Assembly (NCBI GenBank): GCA_026315105.1
Contig: CM048744.1
Span: 350,261,668-350,325,667, forward strand
Length of the DNA stretch: 64,000 nucleotides
From: Locusta migratoria
Taxonomy: Eukaryota > Arthropoda > Insecta > Orthoptera > Acrididae
Direction: 5' to 3'
Numbering within the stretch: the stretch's first letter is position 1; every line of letters starts with the position of its first letter. Both the position numbers and the translations under genes were made by a program. The notes beneath the pieces are model-generated. The model had not been told where the DNA came from. It did no database searches and saw only the letters and a list, made by a program, of their open reading frames with translations. Of the stretch, positions 44,885 to 56,439 are shown in pieces.

Positions 44885-45084
44885 GCCGGCCGCGGTGGCC
44901 GAGGGGACTGAGGCGCTCCAGTCACGGTCTGCACGGCTGCTACGGTCGGGGGCTCGAATCCCCCCTGGGGCATGGATATTTGTGCCGTCCCTAGGATTAG
45001 CTAGTTGATAAGTAGTTTGTAAGTTTAGGGACTGATGACCCCGTAGTTAACTCCCATAAGCTATACAAACATTCTTATATTCTT
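44885..45084 (+). repeat. S1 tRNA-derived SINE, full length
   Basis: Complete S1 copy with box A intact and box B gGCTCGAATCC. Perfect 11-bp target duplication ctccgcaagcg (44874-44884 and 45085-45095) inside the LINE 3' UTR. Confidence 0.9.
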
Positions 45085-45403
45085 CTCCGCAAGCGACCGG
45101 ATGGTGTGTGGCAGAGGGTACCTTGAGTACCACTATCGGTTCTCCCTCCTATTCCAGTCACGTATTGTTCGCGGAAAGAAAAAATTTTCGGTATGCCTCT
45201 GTGTGGGCTCTAATCTCTCAGATTTTATCGTCGTGATCTCTTCGGGAGATATACGAAGGAGTGAGCAATATACTGCTAGACTCCTCGGTAAAGGTATGTT
45301 CTCGAACATATCCTCTCCTCCCGCCACCCCCTGGCCTAAATCTACGCTAACCCCTCCCCTTCCTCCATCCGCAGCTCACCTATTCATTATCCCTTCCTTA
45401 CCC

Positions 45404-45579
<176 letters not shown>

Positions 45580-45830
45580 CCATCTTTCCCTGTTAATGAA
45601 AAACGTTTTAGACAACCCCTGCCCCTCCTACACCCCTCAGCATCATTCATTTCACTCCTCTTTTTACTACTTGATCTTTCCTCCTTGGTTATATTTATCC
45701 TCTCTGGCTTGGCTCAGTGCATACATGCAGTATCTCTGACGTCCACACTCCCGAAACACCACCTTCATGACCTAGGTCGTGAACTACCTTTCCCTTCTGT
45801 TCCCATCCTTTCTTCTTCTTCTCTTCTCTC

Positions 45831-45870
45831 CCACCTGATGAAGGAACTGTGTTCCGAAAGCTTGTCCTTT
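45831..45870 (+). ncRNA. Hammerhead ribozyme-like motif
   Basis: Canonical core CTGATGA (45835-45841), a perfect GGAAC/GTTCC stem II, GAAA (45856-45859), then GCTTGTC. GUC is present as the cleavage triplet, but helix III (AAGCTT) is less typical and helix I pairing is weak. Confidence 0.45.
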
Positions 45871-47224
45871 TTGTCCCCTTTTTTCTGTTCCTTCATTTGA
45901 GTTACTATCGGCGGTACAACACAAAGTATTGGCCAGCCATTCTATCTCGTTTCAACAATATTTGTATGTTCTCGAAACTTCGACAAAACCCCGTACCGAG
46001 CGACAGAGCGTCTCTCCTGCAGAGTCTTCCACTGGAGTTTATCGATCATCTCCGTAACGCTTTCACGATAACCAAACGATCCTGTAACGAAGCGCGCTGC
46101 TCTCCGTTGGATCTTTTCTACTTCCTCTATCAACCCCCCACGGATCCCACACCGGTGAGCAGTATTAAAGCCGTGGGCGAACAAGTGTACTGTAACCTAC
46201 TTCATTTGTTTTCGGATTGCATTTTCTTACGATGCTTCTAATGAATCTGTCTGCCATCTGCTTTATCGACGATTGATTTTATATGGTCGTTCCATTTTAA
46301 ATCACTCCTAATGCCTACTCCCAGTTAATTTATGGAATTAACTGCTTCCAGTTGCTGGCCTACTATAGTGTAGCTAAATGATACAGGATCTTTCTTTCTA
46401 TGTATTAGCAGCACATTACACTTGCCTACATTGAGATTCAACTGCCATTCCCTGCACCATGCGTCAATTCGATGCAGATCCCACTGCATTTCAATACAAT
46501 TTTCCATTGTTACCTTTCTATACACTACAGCATCATCCGCAAAAAGCCTCAGTGAACTTCCGATGTTATCCGCAAGGTCATTTATATATATCGTGAACAG
46601 CAACGGACACTCCCCTGTGGCACACCTGACATCACTCTTACTTCGGAAAACTTCTCTCCTTTGAGAATGACATGCTGCATACTGTTATCTAGGAACTCAT
46701 CAATCAAATCACACAATTGGTCTGATAGACCATATGCTCTTACTTTTTTCATCAAACGTCTGTGGGGAACTGTATCAAACGCCTTCTGATGTCAAACACA
46801 GCATCTACCTGAGAACACGTATGTATGGCCCTCTGAATCTCGTGGACGAATAGCGTGAGCTGGGTTTCACTCGATCTCCTTTTTAGAAACCCATGCTGAT
46901 TCCTACAGAGCAGATTTCTAGTTTCCAGAAATGTCATTAAACTCGAACATACTTGTTCCAAAATTCTACAACTGACCGACGTTAGAGATATAGGCCTATA
47001 GTTCTGCACATCTGTTCTATGTCCCTTCTTAAAAACGGGGATGACCTCCGCCATTTTCCAATCTTTCGGAACGCTACGCTCTTCTAGAGACCTACGGTAC
47101 ACCACTGCAAGAAGGGGGGCAAGTTGCTTCGCGTACTCTGTGTGAAAACGAACTGGTATCCCATCTGGTCCTGCGGCCTTTCCTCTTTTGAGGGATTTTT
47201 TTTTTCTATCCCTCTGTCAATTAT

Positions 47225-47400
47225 TTCGATACCTGCCATTTTGTAATTTGTGTGGCAAATGCCGGGATGGTCGATTTCCTTCCCCATTTGTGACAGAAAA
47301 GAAAAAGAAAACCCTATCTGAGTGTGTGCTCCGTCTCCAGTAACCAAGATGTCGACGGGACGTTAAACCCTAATCTTCCTTCCTTCCTTTCTTTCTTCAA
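47225..47400 (+). repeat. S9 SINE, 3' part
   Basis: aaatgccgggatggtc, gtgctccgtctcc, agatgtcgacgggacgttaaaccc, then a (CTTCC)n tail. Same family as 13078-13335 in the opposite orientation. Confidence 0.7.
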
Positions 47401-48758
47401 TCGTAACTACCATGTGACCCCACTCTTAGTTAATCTGGGTTTCCAGATTAAAAACACAGATTGTAAACACCTCAGCAGGTCAACTTGGGACCATTAGCAG
47501 GTTATTGCACAAATGACTTGCTTCCAGTATCCCACGTTCAGTATCAAGCGTGCGAGAATTTTCTGCAAGATACTTGCGGCTTTTGAGATTCATTTCTGTT
47601 TTCCGAAAGCGCAAGTTTATAGAAGTATATCGTCTGCATCATACACGTACATAACACTTAACTGAATATCGCGATTAATTTCAATGACCATCACGTTTTA
47701 TTTGTTAACAGATTTCAGAAATATAGGAGAAACGAAAATGGTGAAAGCAAACTTACTGAAGTTGAGGAGAGCTTCCCTGAATGTGGTATGCACACTCGTG
47801 ATTTTAAAGATAGAATAAAGAGGAAAATTTTATTTGTGTTTGAGACGTCGGTGATAAAATTTCCGACAAAGTGGCAGAGTTTAAATATGGAGGTTTTTGC
47901 AAGAAAGAGGGAAAAATTGCAGAAAATAAAATAGTGGCTACTCAGAAACAGTTCACGATTTTAGGTGTTTCTGTAAAATTTTAGAAAGCGTGCCGTAAGT
48001 AAATTTGCTGTCGGAAATAACTGTGTAAAATGTGTCCTGTTTTGATAAAACTTATCCGATTGTCAGTGAACACTCACATAATTTGTAGACATTCCAGAAG
48101 AGTTTTCCAAGCTATCCACGATGTCGCCAGTCGGTTATTTCATCAGGTTTTGTAGGTCTCTAACCTAAATATTTCTCACTTCCTTCGTACGAATTAAGTA
48201 GCACATCTGACCAGCGCAATCATAATTTTACTTGCGCCACTAAAGAGCACAAGCAAACTGTATCAGTAAGTTATCGACGTAAGTTAATTGTAGAAGGACT
48301 TGCAGAAGTATCTTGCTTACTTTTTGCGAGTGCTATGTAAACACAGCAACAGTAACCTGCAGAAGTAACTTCTGCAAGCGAGTTGCTAGCGTAAACGCAA
48401 CTTTCGAAGGGTCCTCATGTTGTAGTAACGTGGCGAAGTTGTAATCACGGTATACCGTATTCCTTCAAAACGTGCGTCTTCTGGCGAGTTCATTTGGCCC
48501 TATCATCATTTTGGACGACAGTGGGCGACAGCATCAAACAGCGTAGGTGGAAGAGCTCAAGTTATCAAAATAAAACTAGTAAAGGTTAAGCTGAACTGAA
48601 TGTCTATGGAAAGGTACTGGCCACTACCACTGTTTCTCTAGCAGGTATAGTCTCTTTTCCTTATGTGCAAATGTACATAACAAAGAAAACTCCATTCAAA
48701 GAAATATAATAATTTAATAAAAGGTTTTCAGTCAAGATCGCTTTCTTCTTTTAATTAG
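47401..48758. other. Non-coding intron sequence
   Basis: No recognised gene, TIR or SINE in this AT-rich stretch. Confidence 0.4.
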
Positions 48759-48760
48759 AA

Positions 48761-48796
48761 GACCGGTTTCGGCGTGCTAGACGCCATCTTCAGACC
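48761..48796 (-). ncRNA. Hammerhead ribozyme-like motif
   Basis: The minus strand has CTGAAGA, a perfect stem GGCGT/ACGCC, GAAA and ACCGGTC. The catalytic core is canonical (position 7 is variable in hammerheads). Helix I pairing is poor. No mirrored partner nearby. Confidence 0.5.
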
Positions 48797-49065
48797 TGTT
48801 GTAATTTTTTTTTTTACATCACTGCTGTAACAACAATTGCTAATATAGCACATTGGTATACATCCATATTAATGTGTCGCAGAAATAAAATTTACATGTC
48901 AATAATAAAATGACAGAATCCATTCTTCTCAAGGTTTACGTTAGAGGCACTTCAGAATCAAGCTTAGTACTGAATCAAGTGAAGCACAATATTGATAATA
49001 TATTGACAATAGTCAATTCCTAGGACTGCAATCATACGTTCACTGGACACGAACCAGGTGAAACC

Positions 49066-49068
49066 TAA

Positions 49069-49107
<39 letters not shown>

Positions 49108-49109
49108 AA
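49066..49109. repeat. (TAAA)n microsatellite
   Basis: About 11 TAAA units. Confidence 0.92.
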
Positions 49110-49182
49110 CCACTGAGTCTCTGGTAAAACCTATGACGTACCTTACCTGTGCGTCTCAATGCTTATTTCTTTAAGTTTTGTA

Positions 49183-49864
49183 CGAGGCGCGTCCAGAAAG
49201 TAAGTTCTGTTTAAATGCATCTCCGCTGCAGCGCTGCGAATGCAGTTCCGCACATGCGCTGTAGACGTCGTGTATCAAGGAGAAGAACGTGCGCCATTTG
49301 GAGATCGCTGTCAGTTACGTACGCTTTGTTGTGCTTGTTTGAAATGTCGGCGTTGATTGAAAATCCCGCCGCCTGTGAAATCAGGTCGGTGATTCGGTTT
49401 CTGAATGCGAGGAAAGTGAAACCAAGTGAAATTTATCTGCAAATTTGCGATGTTTACGAACCAAATGCGATGAGTGATTCGATGGTGAGAAGATGGGTCC
49501 GACAGTTCAATGGCGGGCGCAGTGATGCGCACGATGAAGAACAAAGTTGGCGTCCACCTTTGGTTACAGAAGAACTGGTTCACGCGATTGATGACAAGAT
49601 CCAGGAAAACCGTAGGTTTACAATTAGTGCTCTCGCTATGGACTTCCCCAAAATTTCACGATCACTGATGTATTAAGACACAGGCGGCAGATTTCTATGA
49701 AGGAGGTATAAAAAACCTGGTGCCACGCTATGACAAATGCCTGCAAAATTTCGGCAGTTATGTGGAAAAGTAGTCGTAGAATTTTGTGCAATAAAATTTT
49801 TTTCTGTATCTGTGTACAATTTCATTTTATTACCAAACGGAACTTACTTTCTGGACGCGCCTCG
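49183..49864 (+). mobile_element. mariner element, internal deletion derivative
   Basis: TIRs cgaggcgcgtccagaaagta (left) and its exact reverse complement on the right, flanked by TA (49181-49182 and 49865-49866), the mariner target duplication. The 682-bp interior holds only the transposase N-terminus and a few C-terminal codons, so it can only be mobilised in trans. Confidence 0.92.
49344..49676 (+). pseudogene. mariner transposase, N-terminal DNA-binding part only
   Basis: 110 codons from ATG 49344: the first helix-turn-helix (IRFLNARKVKPSEIYLQICDVY), SMVRRWVRQFNGGRSD and a second DNA-binding region ending near FTISALAMDF. It stops at 49676. The C-terminal relic AADFYEGGIKNLVPRYDKC...YVEK follows at 49678-49773. 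The whole catalytic DDD domain is deleted between them, consistent with one internal deletion. Confidence 0.88.
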
Positions 49865-50543
49865 TATTTTACCATAGCAGTCTAACGCCCAAGTTTCATG
49901 GAGATACGCTAATTGGCAGTGACTATCATGTGAAACTTACTTTCAACTATCAATTTTGGACGCCATTGTTCTTCACAGCTTACCGTAAATGTTTAATGCG
50001 CATGCTATAGCCATTGAACTAGTTTGTCGTAGATACAGACTTAGGGAACGTAATTTATCGGAGCGCACTGACGGAAAATAGCAGTTCCATAACTATTAGT
50101 TTCTCCATGACTGGATGCTTGCTGTTGCCGCAACTGTGGTCCAATTTAATGAAAGTCCAGCTCCAGTTGCATTTATTGGTGGCTGTTTCTGAAACATCTA
50201 CTACTGGTTGTAAACAGTACAATGTAAGCAATCAACGACGCGTCCAAACTGCTCTGGAACCCGCACCAGCGTACCTGGTTCAAATTTCGCTCGCCAGAGG
50301 CCGCCCCTCAACTATCAGCTTAGACGGCTCGTTCGTTGCAATCATTTTACATCCTAAGAATTTTTGTACCTTGTTTAAACAATACAACCAACTTTAAAGT
50401 AAACTAAATCGAATACAATTGGCCTTAAGCTAAATTATTATACTTCCTAGATCAAAATTTTAAATTGACACGCCCACTTTTCACATAGCCTCATTGGCCG
50501 CTACATGTTCCGTTTCTATCCTAACTGACATTTATAATATTTT

Positions 50544-50820
50544 AATAAAATCCTTGAATATCAGTCTCCAGATCGCTTTTATTTTCTAAAACATGACCGG
50601 TTTCGTGACAGCTGCCCATCTTCAGATCAAATTTTTGAAGTTACAGAGTAACCTGTCCTGTGATGAACGAATGTTCACAGTAACTGTGAACATTCGTTCA
50701 TCACAGGACAGGTTACTCTGTAACTTCAAAAATTTGATCTGAAGATGGGCAGCTGTCCCGAAACCGGTCATGTTTTAGAAAATAAAAGCGATCTGGAGAC
50801 TGATATTCAAGGATTTTATT
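50544..50820. mobile_element. Near-perfect 277-bp palindrome with mirrored hammerhead-like motifs
   Basis: 138-nt arms (50544-50681 and 50683-50820) around a single central base, with only one mismatch noticed. Each arm contains ctgaaga, a short GC stem, gaaa and accggtc. Because almost no mutations separate the arms, this is either recent or maintained by gene conversion. Confidence 0.85.
50739..50769 (+). ncRNA. Hammerhead ribozyme-like motif (right arm)
   Basis: CTGAAGA, stem starting GGG and ending CCC, GAAA, ACCGGTC. Helix I is only 2 bp by eye. The mirrored copy is on the minus strand at 50595-50625. Confidence 0.48.
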
Positions 50821-51214
50821 CATATGACGATCGCAAAAATTCCCTCGAGACCCATAAGTCTTACTTTGATATAATATTTTACTACTGACCTTTACATTTT
50901 ATCAACTAATGTTTAGAATTTTATGCTTGCAATGATGTAATGTTTATATCAAAACACATCAGAACATGACGATTATAATGATTTGGAATGTTAAATAGGA
51001 CACGCCCATTTTTCTCGTGTCGCCATTGGGAGCCAAAAGATTTAAATTATCTGAGTTCTATTGTTTCAATTACTTGACGTTGCTTGCTCTACGGCATAAC
51101 GTAAATTTCCTTCTGCTTCTGTACAGTATACAGTATCTTTTTATATATGTAACATTCTATCTTGTACCATGTAATTTTTGTAATCTTATTGCTACACATT
51201 ATATGCAGGTTTGT

Positions 51215-51257
51215 CACACTTGAAAATGGCCTAACATAGAGGCCGAAACCGGTAGTG
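51215..51257 (+). ncRNA. Hammerhead ribozyme-like motif
   Basis: TTGAAAA (core with C3 to U and G8 to A), perfect stem GGCCT/AGGCC, GAAA, ACCGGT with GTA at the cleavage position, CAC/GTG flanks for helix I. The G8 change would impair catalysis. Confidence 0.42.
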
Positions 51258-51309
51258 GGGGCTTAAATAAGCACCAATAAATGCAACTGGAGCTGGACTT
51301 TCATTAAGT

Positions 51310-51544
51310 TCCATAACTGTCTTGGACGCTCTGATGATCTTAAATATTTCCTGCGTGGTGGACGCGTCAACATTCTCGTAAGCTGATGTCACGGCAGCTA
51401 TTAACGCCTTATACAGGGCTAATTGCGACCTCGTGCGCTGGCGTCTGGAAGTCCGGCGTGTCTCTTCGTGTTTAGTAGTCTGTTCCCTCCGGATATTACC
51501 TTCAAAAACCTGAAAAGCTGTAATTGCTATTGAGGGAGGGAGGG
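51310..51544. other. Non-coding intron sequence
   Basis: Nothing recognised; ends with a short G-rich run next to the LINE start. Confidence 0.35.
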
Positions 51545-52800
51545 AGGGGGGGGGGCTTGGGCACTGAAAATGCGGAACGACCTATTAACCAATAGTCAAC
51601 GCGGATTCAGAAAGTACCGCTCTTGCGATTCACAGCTAGCCCTTTATTCACATGAAGTGATAAGTGCCTTCGACAAGGGATCTCAAATCGATTCCATATT
51701 TCTGGATTTACGGAAGGCTTTTGACACTGTACTCCACAAGCTGCTTCTAATGAAATTGCGTGCATATGGAATATCTCCCTAATTGTGCGATTGGATTCAG
51801 GATTTCCTATCAGAAAGGACACAGTTCGTTGTAATTGACGGTAAGTCATCGAGTAAAACAGAAGTGATATCTGGCGTTCCACAGGGAAGCGTTACAGGTC
51901 CCCTACTCTTTCTCGTGTTTATAAACGATTTAGGAGACAATCTGAATAGCTCCCTTAGACTGCTCGCGGATGATGCTGTCGTTCATCGGTTAGTGAAGTC
52001 AACGGAGGATCAAAAGCAACTGCAAAGCGATTTAGACAAAATTTCTACATGGTGAGAAAATTGGCAATTGACACTAAATAAAGAAAAGTGTGAAGTAATA
52101 CACATGACCACTAAAAGAAATCCGCTGAACTTCAATTACGCGATAAATCAGTCAAACCTTAAGGTCGTAAATTCTACCAAATACCTAGGAGTTACAATTA
52201 CGAACAACTTTGACTGGAGAGAACACAGAGAAAATATTGTGGGGAAGGCGAACCAAAGGTTACGTTTCATTGGCAGAACGCTTAGAAGATGCACCAGCTC
52301 CACCAAAGAGACTGCCTACATCACACTTGGCGTCCTCTCTTGGAGTACTGTTGCCCCTTGTGGGACCCTCACCAGGTGGGACTGACGGAAGACATTGATA
52401 AGGTTCAGAGATGGGCAGCTCGTTTGATTTTATCACGTTACGGGGGGGGGGGGGGGGGGGGTGGGGAGGGGAAGCGTCACGGAAATGTTGCACGAATAGG
52501 GGTGGAAATCATTAAAAGAAAGACGTTATTCATTGCGGCGTGATCTGTTTGCGAAGTTTCAATCACCGACTTTTACTTCTGAATGTGAAAATATTTTGCT
52601 AGCAACCACATACTTAGGGAGACATAACCATCCCAATAAAATTAGAGAAATCAGATCGAAAACTGAACGATTTTAGGTGTTCAGTCTTCCCGCGCGCTAT
52701 TGGAGAATGGAACGGTAGAGAAAAGTTATGAAAGTGATTAATGAACCCTCTGCCAGGCACTTAAATGTGATTTGCACAGTATCTATGTAGATGTAGAACC
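51545..52800 (+). mobile_element. CR1-like LINE, RT half with complete 3' end
   Basis: Segments in order: LTNSQRGFRKYRSCDSQLALYSH, IFLDLRKAFDTVLHK (first catalytic Asp), GVPQGSVTGPLLFLVFINDL, RLLADDAVVH (catalytic box LADD), LNKEKCEVIHMTTKRN, STKYLGVTITNNF, then LEYCCPLWDPHQVGL and the 3' UTR with tgtagatgtag. Stops at 51781 (TAA) and 52055 (TGA) and a 20-base poly-G at 52441-52460 break the frame. It is the best-preserved copy of this family here and serves as the local reference. Confidence 0.88.
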
Positions 52801-53195
52801 GTGCTTAAGTTTTAGAACGTATTGTCATAAACTATTGTCACTCTTAAAAAAATATATATATATATATATTTTAAAAATTTTGCTACAGTTGTTACAATGC
52901 AACTTCGTATCACTGAGCGTATAACAGAGAGGAGTCTGGTTTTTCTTCATACCTTTCTGGTACAAATCCAGTATAATAAGGCGACTTGATGATAACGTAT
53001 AAGGGGGGTGGATCACGCATTTTAGTCAAGTTTTGATTTTATTAGGTACATATTTAAAAAATTTGTGGGCTAGTTGAGGAAGGAAATTGTTTTCAATGCT
53101 ACACATCGAAAGATCCGCTAAAACATTTTTTTAATATTCAGAACGATATTTTCACTCGGCAACGGAATGTGCGCTAATATGATACTTCGTACATT
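52801..53195. other. Non-coding intron sequence
   Basis: Short AT repeat at about 52852-52870; nothing else recognised. Confidence 0.4.
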
Positions 53196-53300
53196 AAAGT
53201 GTGACGGATCGGGATTCGGGCCTGGGACCTTTGCCTTTCGCGGGCACGCGCTCTATCGACTGAGCTATCCTGGCACGCTTCACGGATCGTCCTTAAGACT
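53196..53300 (-). repeat. S3 tRNA-derived SINE
   Basis: The minus strand reads ggatagctcagtcgatagagcg (box A), gcgaaaggcaaaggtcccagg and a damaged box B. Same family as 14568-14680 and 55365-55475. Confidence 0.7.
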
Positions 53301-53317
53301 TTATTTCCGTCCGTACG

Positions 53318-54750
53318 GATCATCATCATCATCATCATCATTAGAGACTGATTATGCCTTTCAGTGTTCAGTCTGGAGCATAGTACCTCTAATAAAATTC
53401 CTCCATGATCCCCTATTCAATGCTAACATTGATGCCTCGTCTGATGTTATGCCTTTTACTTCAAAATCATTCTGCACCGAATCTAAGCACTTTCTTCTAG
53501 TTGTACCTCGACTTCTCTTACCCTCCGCTGCCGAGCTCGTGAGTCTCTTTAGGTAACCTTTCTTCTCCCATGCGTGTAACATAACCCCACTATCTCAGTC
53601 TGTTCGCTCTAATTGCTTCATCTATTCCCAGCTTTTCTTTGATTTCCTCATTATGGACACCCTCCTGCCATTGTTCCCATCTATTAGTACCTGCAATCAT
53701 TCTTGCTACTTTCATATCTGTAAACTCTACCTAATAAATAAGGTTACTGTATCCACCTAACTTATACTCCCATACAACAAAGTTGGTCGAAAGATAGAGC
53801 GGTGCACCGCTAACTTAGTCTTGGTACTTATTTCCTTCTTGCAGAAGAGGGTAGATATTAGCCGAGCACTCACTGCATTAGCTTCTCTGCACCTCGATTC
53901 CAGTTCTTTCGCTATGTTGCCATCCTGTGAGAAAATACATCCCAGGTACTTGAAACTGTCTACCTGTTCTTCGTTCCTCCTATTTGGCACTCAATCTGTT
54001 TGAATCTCTTTCCCACAGACATTACTTTCGTTTTGAAGTTGCTGATCTTCATATCATAATCCTTGCACCTCTGATCGAGCTCTGAAATATTGGTTTGCAA
54101 CCTTTCAATCGAATCTGTCATTACAACTAAGTCATCTGCATATGCGAGACTGCTTATTTTGTTTTCACCTACTTTAATCCCGCCCTGCCAGTCTGTTTTC
54201 AACATATGATCCACGAATAGTATGAACAACAGTGGTGACAGGTTACAGCCTTGTCTTACCCCCGAAACTACCTTGAACCATGAACTTAATTTGCCATCTA
54301 CTCTAACTGCTGCCTGACAGTCTACGTAAAGCCCTTTAATTGCCTGCAGAAGTTTGCCTCCTATACTATAATCTTGTAGAACTGACAGTAGCTTCTTTCT
54401 AGGGACACGGCCATAAGCCTTTTCCAGATCTATGAAACATAGATACAATTCCCTGCTCCACTCATAGCACTTTTCCATTACCTACCGTAGGCCAAAGATG
54501 TGGTCCTGACAGCCTCTAAGAGGCCTAAACCCACATTGTTTTTCATCTAACTTGTCCTCAATTAATACTCGCACTCTCCTTTTAACAATATCTGAGAATA
54601 TTTTGCCTACAACGCTAATTAAAGAGATACCTCGATAGTTGTTGCAATCTTTTCTGTTTCCATGTTTGAAAATTGGCGTGATTACCGCTTTCGTCCAGTC
54701 AGACGGAACCTGTCCCGATTCCCACGCCTTTTCAATTATCCTGCATTATC
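53318..54750 (-). mobile_element. RTE-B LINE, 5'-truncated, with (ATG)n tail
   Basis: Minus strand from the RT (54750) to the 3' end with (ATG)n (plus-strand atcatcatc at 53318-53341). Nearly the same 3' half as the older copy at 27355-30430, and better preserved. The tail type and RT motifs fit the RTE clade. Confidence 0.88.
53960..54478 (-). pseudogene. RTE-B reverse transcriptase fragment
   Basis: 172-residue frame with FIDLEKAYGRVPRKKL (catalytic Asp), GVRQGCNLSPLLFILFVDHML and the intact box LAYADDLVVM. It continues in another frame at 53990-53757 (EEQVDSFKYLGCIFSQDGN) and 53582-53361. Frameshifts make it non-functional. Confidence 0.87.
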
Positions 54751-54754
54751 ATAC

Positions 54755-55150
54755 TTTAAAATGTTCAAATTTTTGTAAATCTATGGGACTGCTGTGTTTA
54801 TTAGACCCTAGGATTATATACTACGAAGTTAAACTAACCTAAGGACAACACATACCGATGCCCGAGCCGGCCGCGGTGGCCGAGGGGACTGAGGCGCTCC
54901 AGTCACGGTCTGCACGGCCACTACAGTCGGGGGTTCGAATCCCCCCTCGGGCATGGATATTTGTGCCGTCCTTAGGATTAGCTAGTTCATAAGAAGTTCG
55001 TAAGTTTAGGGACTGATGACCCCGTAGTTGAGTCCCTTAAGCTTAACAAACAGATGCCCGAGGGAGGACTCGAACCTCCGACGGCGACGGCGAGCAACCA
55101 CGCACTGCGCAGCTAGGAGCCTAAGACCGCTCGGCCACTCCACTACGGCC
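54755..55150 (-). repeat. S2 tRNA-derived SINE, split by an S1 SINE
   Basis: Minus strand: head gagtggccgagcggtctta (box A) and ggaggttcgagtcctc (box B) at 55150-55063. The body resumes at 54866 and ends near 54755 (aaatttgaacatttt). The break is filled exactly by the S1 copy at 54867-55052. Confidence 0.82.
54867..55052 (+). repeat. S1 SINE nested in an S2 SINE
   Basis: Full S1 copy with intact box A and box B. The perfect 10-bp target duplication gatgcccgag (54857-54866 and 55053-55062) is itself part of the S2 sequence. Confidence 0.92.
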
Positions 55151-55364
55151 CTCATACTTCCCAAACTTCAAAGAACTCCTGCGAACCTTGCTGGATTAGC
55201 ACTCCTGGTGGAAAGGATATGGTGGTGACATTCCCTAGGCAGTAGCTACTATATTTTTCTTCCAGGAGTGCTAATCCTGCAAGGTTCACAGAACTTCTGA
55301 AGTTTAAGAAGTAGGAGGCGAGGTAGGCTACTGGGAAAGTAAAGCTCTGAGGACGGACCGTGAA

Positions 55365-55475
55365 ACGTGCCCGGATAGCTCAGTCGTAGAGCGCTTGCCC
55401 GCGAAAGGCAAAGGTCTCTACTTCGTATCCCTGTCCGACACAGCGCATAGTTATATTCTGCCAGGAAGTTTCATT
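55365..55475 (+). repeat. S3 tRNA-derived SINE
   Basis: gtgcccggatagctcagtcg (box A), cccgcgaaaggcaaaggtc and a damaged box B, then a short tail ending ctgccaggaagtttcattta. The plus-strand counterpart of 14568-14680. Confidence 0.78.
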
Positions 55476-55574
55476 TATTAATATTGCGTTTTATTGCAAC
55501 CATAGTCCTCAGTTGCTCATTAAAAACGTAAGTTTTAACGTAACGTGTGCAACTAAGTTTTTTTATTCATCAAT

Positions 55575-55620
55575 ACGATACATGTTTCGCCTATTTAGTT
55601 CTACGCATCTTCAAAGCTCT
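55575..55620 (-). ncRNA. Hammerhead-like motif, degraded
   Basis: The minus strand has TTGAAGA, a weak stem, GAAA and a self-complementary ACATGT followed by A. Related in plan to the motif at 30939-30979 but stem II is poor. Confidence 0.35.
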
Positions 55621-55813
55621 AAAAGGTTAAAAAATTCATTATTGAACTGTGTGTTTCCACTGCAGATATCTAGTGATTTTTTGGTAGTTTAATAGCTGAA
55701 TAATTTAAAAAAGAATTTCTTCTTGAATTACAGACCACTGAAAACTCTAGCACTAGATAGGTGAAGCAAGTATGGTACTGATGAATAAAACACAAATTTC
55801 AACAGCAAAAGTC

Positions 55814-55905
55814 GGGCCTGGCAGTGTCGGGGTAAAGCGCTCGACTGGAAGCAGAAGTTCGCGGGTTCGAAACCCGGTCGGAATTCGGAATTTTTCAGTC
55901 TGCGT
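55814..55905 (+). repeat. S8 tRNA-derived SINE or tRNA pseudogene
   Basis: cctggcagtgtcggggtaaagc, cgactggaagcag and box B gGTTCGAAACC resemble a class I tRNA with short variable loop, followed by ttcggaatttttcag. Acceptor stem pairing is imperfect and no terminator-like T run follows directly, so a functional tRNA is unlikely. Confidence 0.55.
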
Positions 55906-56439
55906 TTTAACTAACTCAGCCTTCACCTCGCAACGGTGTGAGGAGTGACCTTTCCCCGGTTACTATGCCCCAATAACACATTCAGAGCCTGTTCTCTCTT
56001 CAACGTCGACGCGTGTACCAGCGATTGTAGCCAGCAACGGCGGAAACACGTAGTACTGACTAAAAGTTCCTCATTTGGACTGTGTTTACAGTCATGTGGT
56101 ATTTGTACGAGATTGTTCTGAAACTTATTGCGACGCTCTGCGTAACGTAATGAAAACGTGTCGAAGGCCTTCAAATTATTACTCTTCATTAGAGTAACTA
56201 TCCCGTAACACAAAGGGCACTAATCAACATAGTCTCAATTACAAGCACTACATTTACGCTATTGTTGGATCCAAAACTCTAATCCTCTTTGGCAAAAATT
56301 CGGCTTTGCAATGTCGAATCCAATGCTTCACTGCCACTTTCACTTCATCTGGGTCCTACAAGAGTCGTCCCGCAGTACAGTTCTGACCAGTCCAATTTGT
56401 CAATCTCCTGATTGTGGCTATAGACGTATAGTGCTCGCA
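55906..56439. other. Non-coding intron sequence
   Basis: No family recognised. Confidence 0.35.

Larger units (their letters stand above)
50146..51307. repeat. Exact 35-bp inverted repeats bounding a 1.16-kb composite
   Basis: The 35 bp at 50146-50180 (starting ttaatgaaagtccagctcc) is exactly reverse-complemented at 51273-51307. Just inside the right end is a hammerhead-like motif (51215-51257); a diverged counterpart (ctactactggttg) lies inside the left end. The palindromic element 50544-50820 is nested within. Likely an older and larger foldback of the same type. Confidence 0.65.

Noticed and set aside
50107..50397. 96-residue + strand frame
   Set aside because: It overlaps the 35-bp inverted-repeat arm and shows no domain; probably chance.
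54869..54955. tRNA gene candidates with perfect box B (also 9380-9450, 32790-32870, 41340-41400, 55814-55885)
   Set aside because: All are heads of dispersed SINEs with family bodies and target duplications, or have poor acceptor stems and odd anticodon loops.
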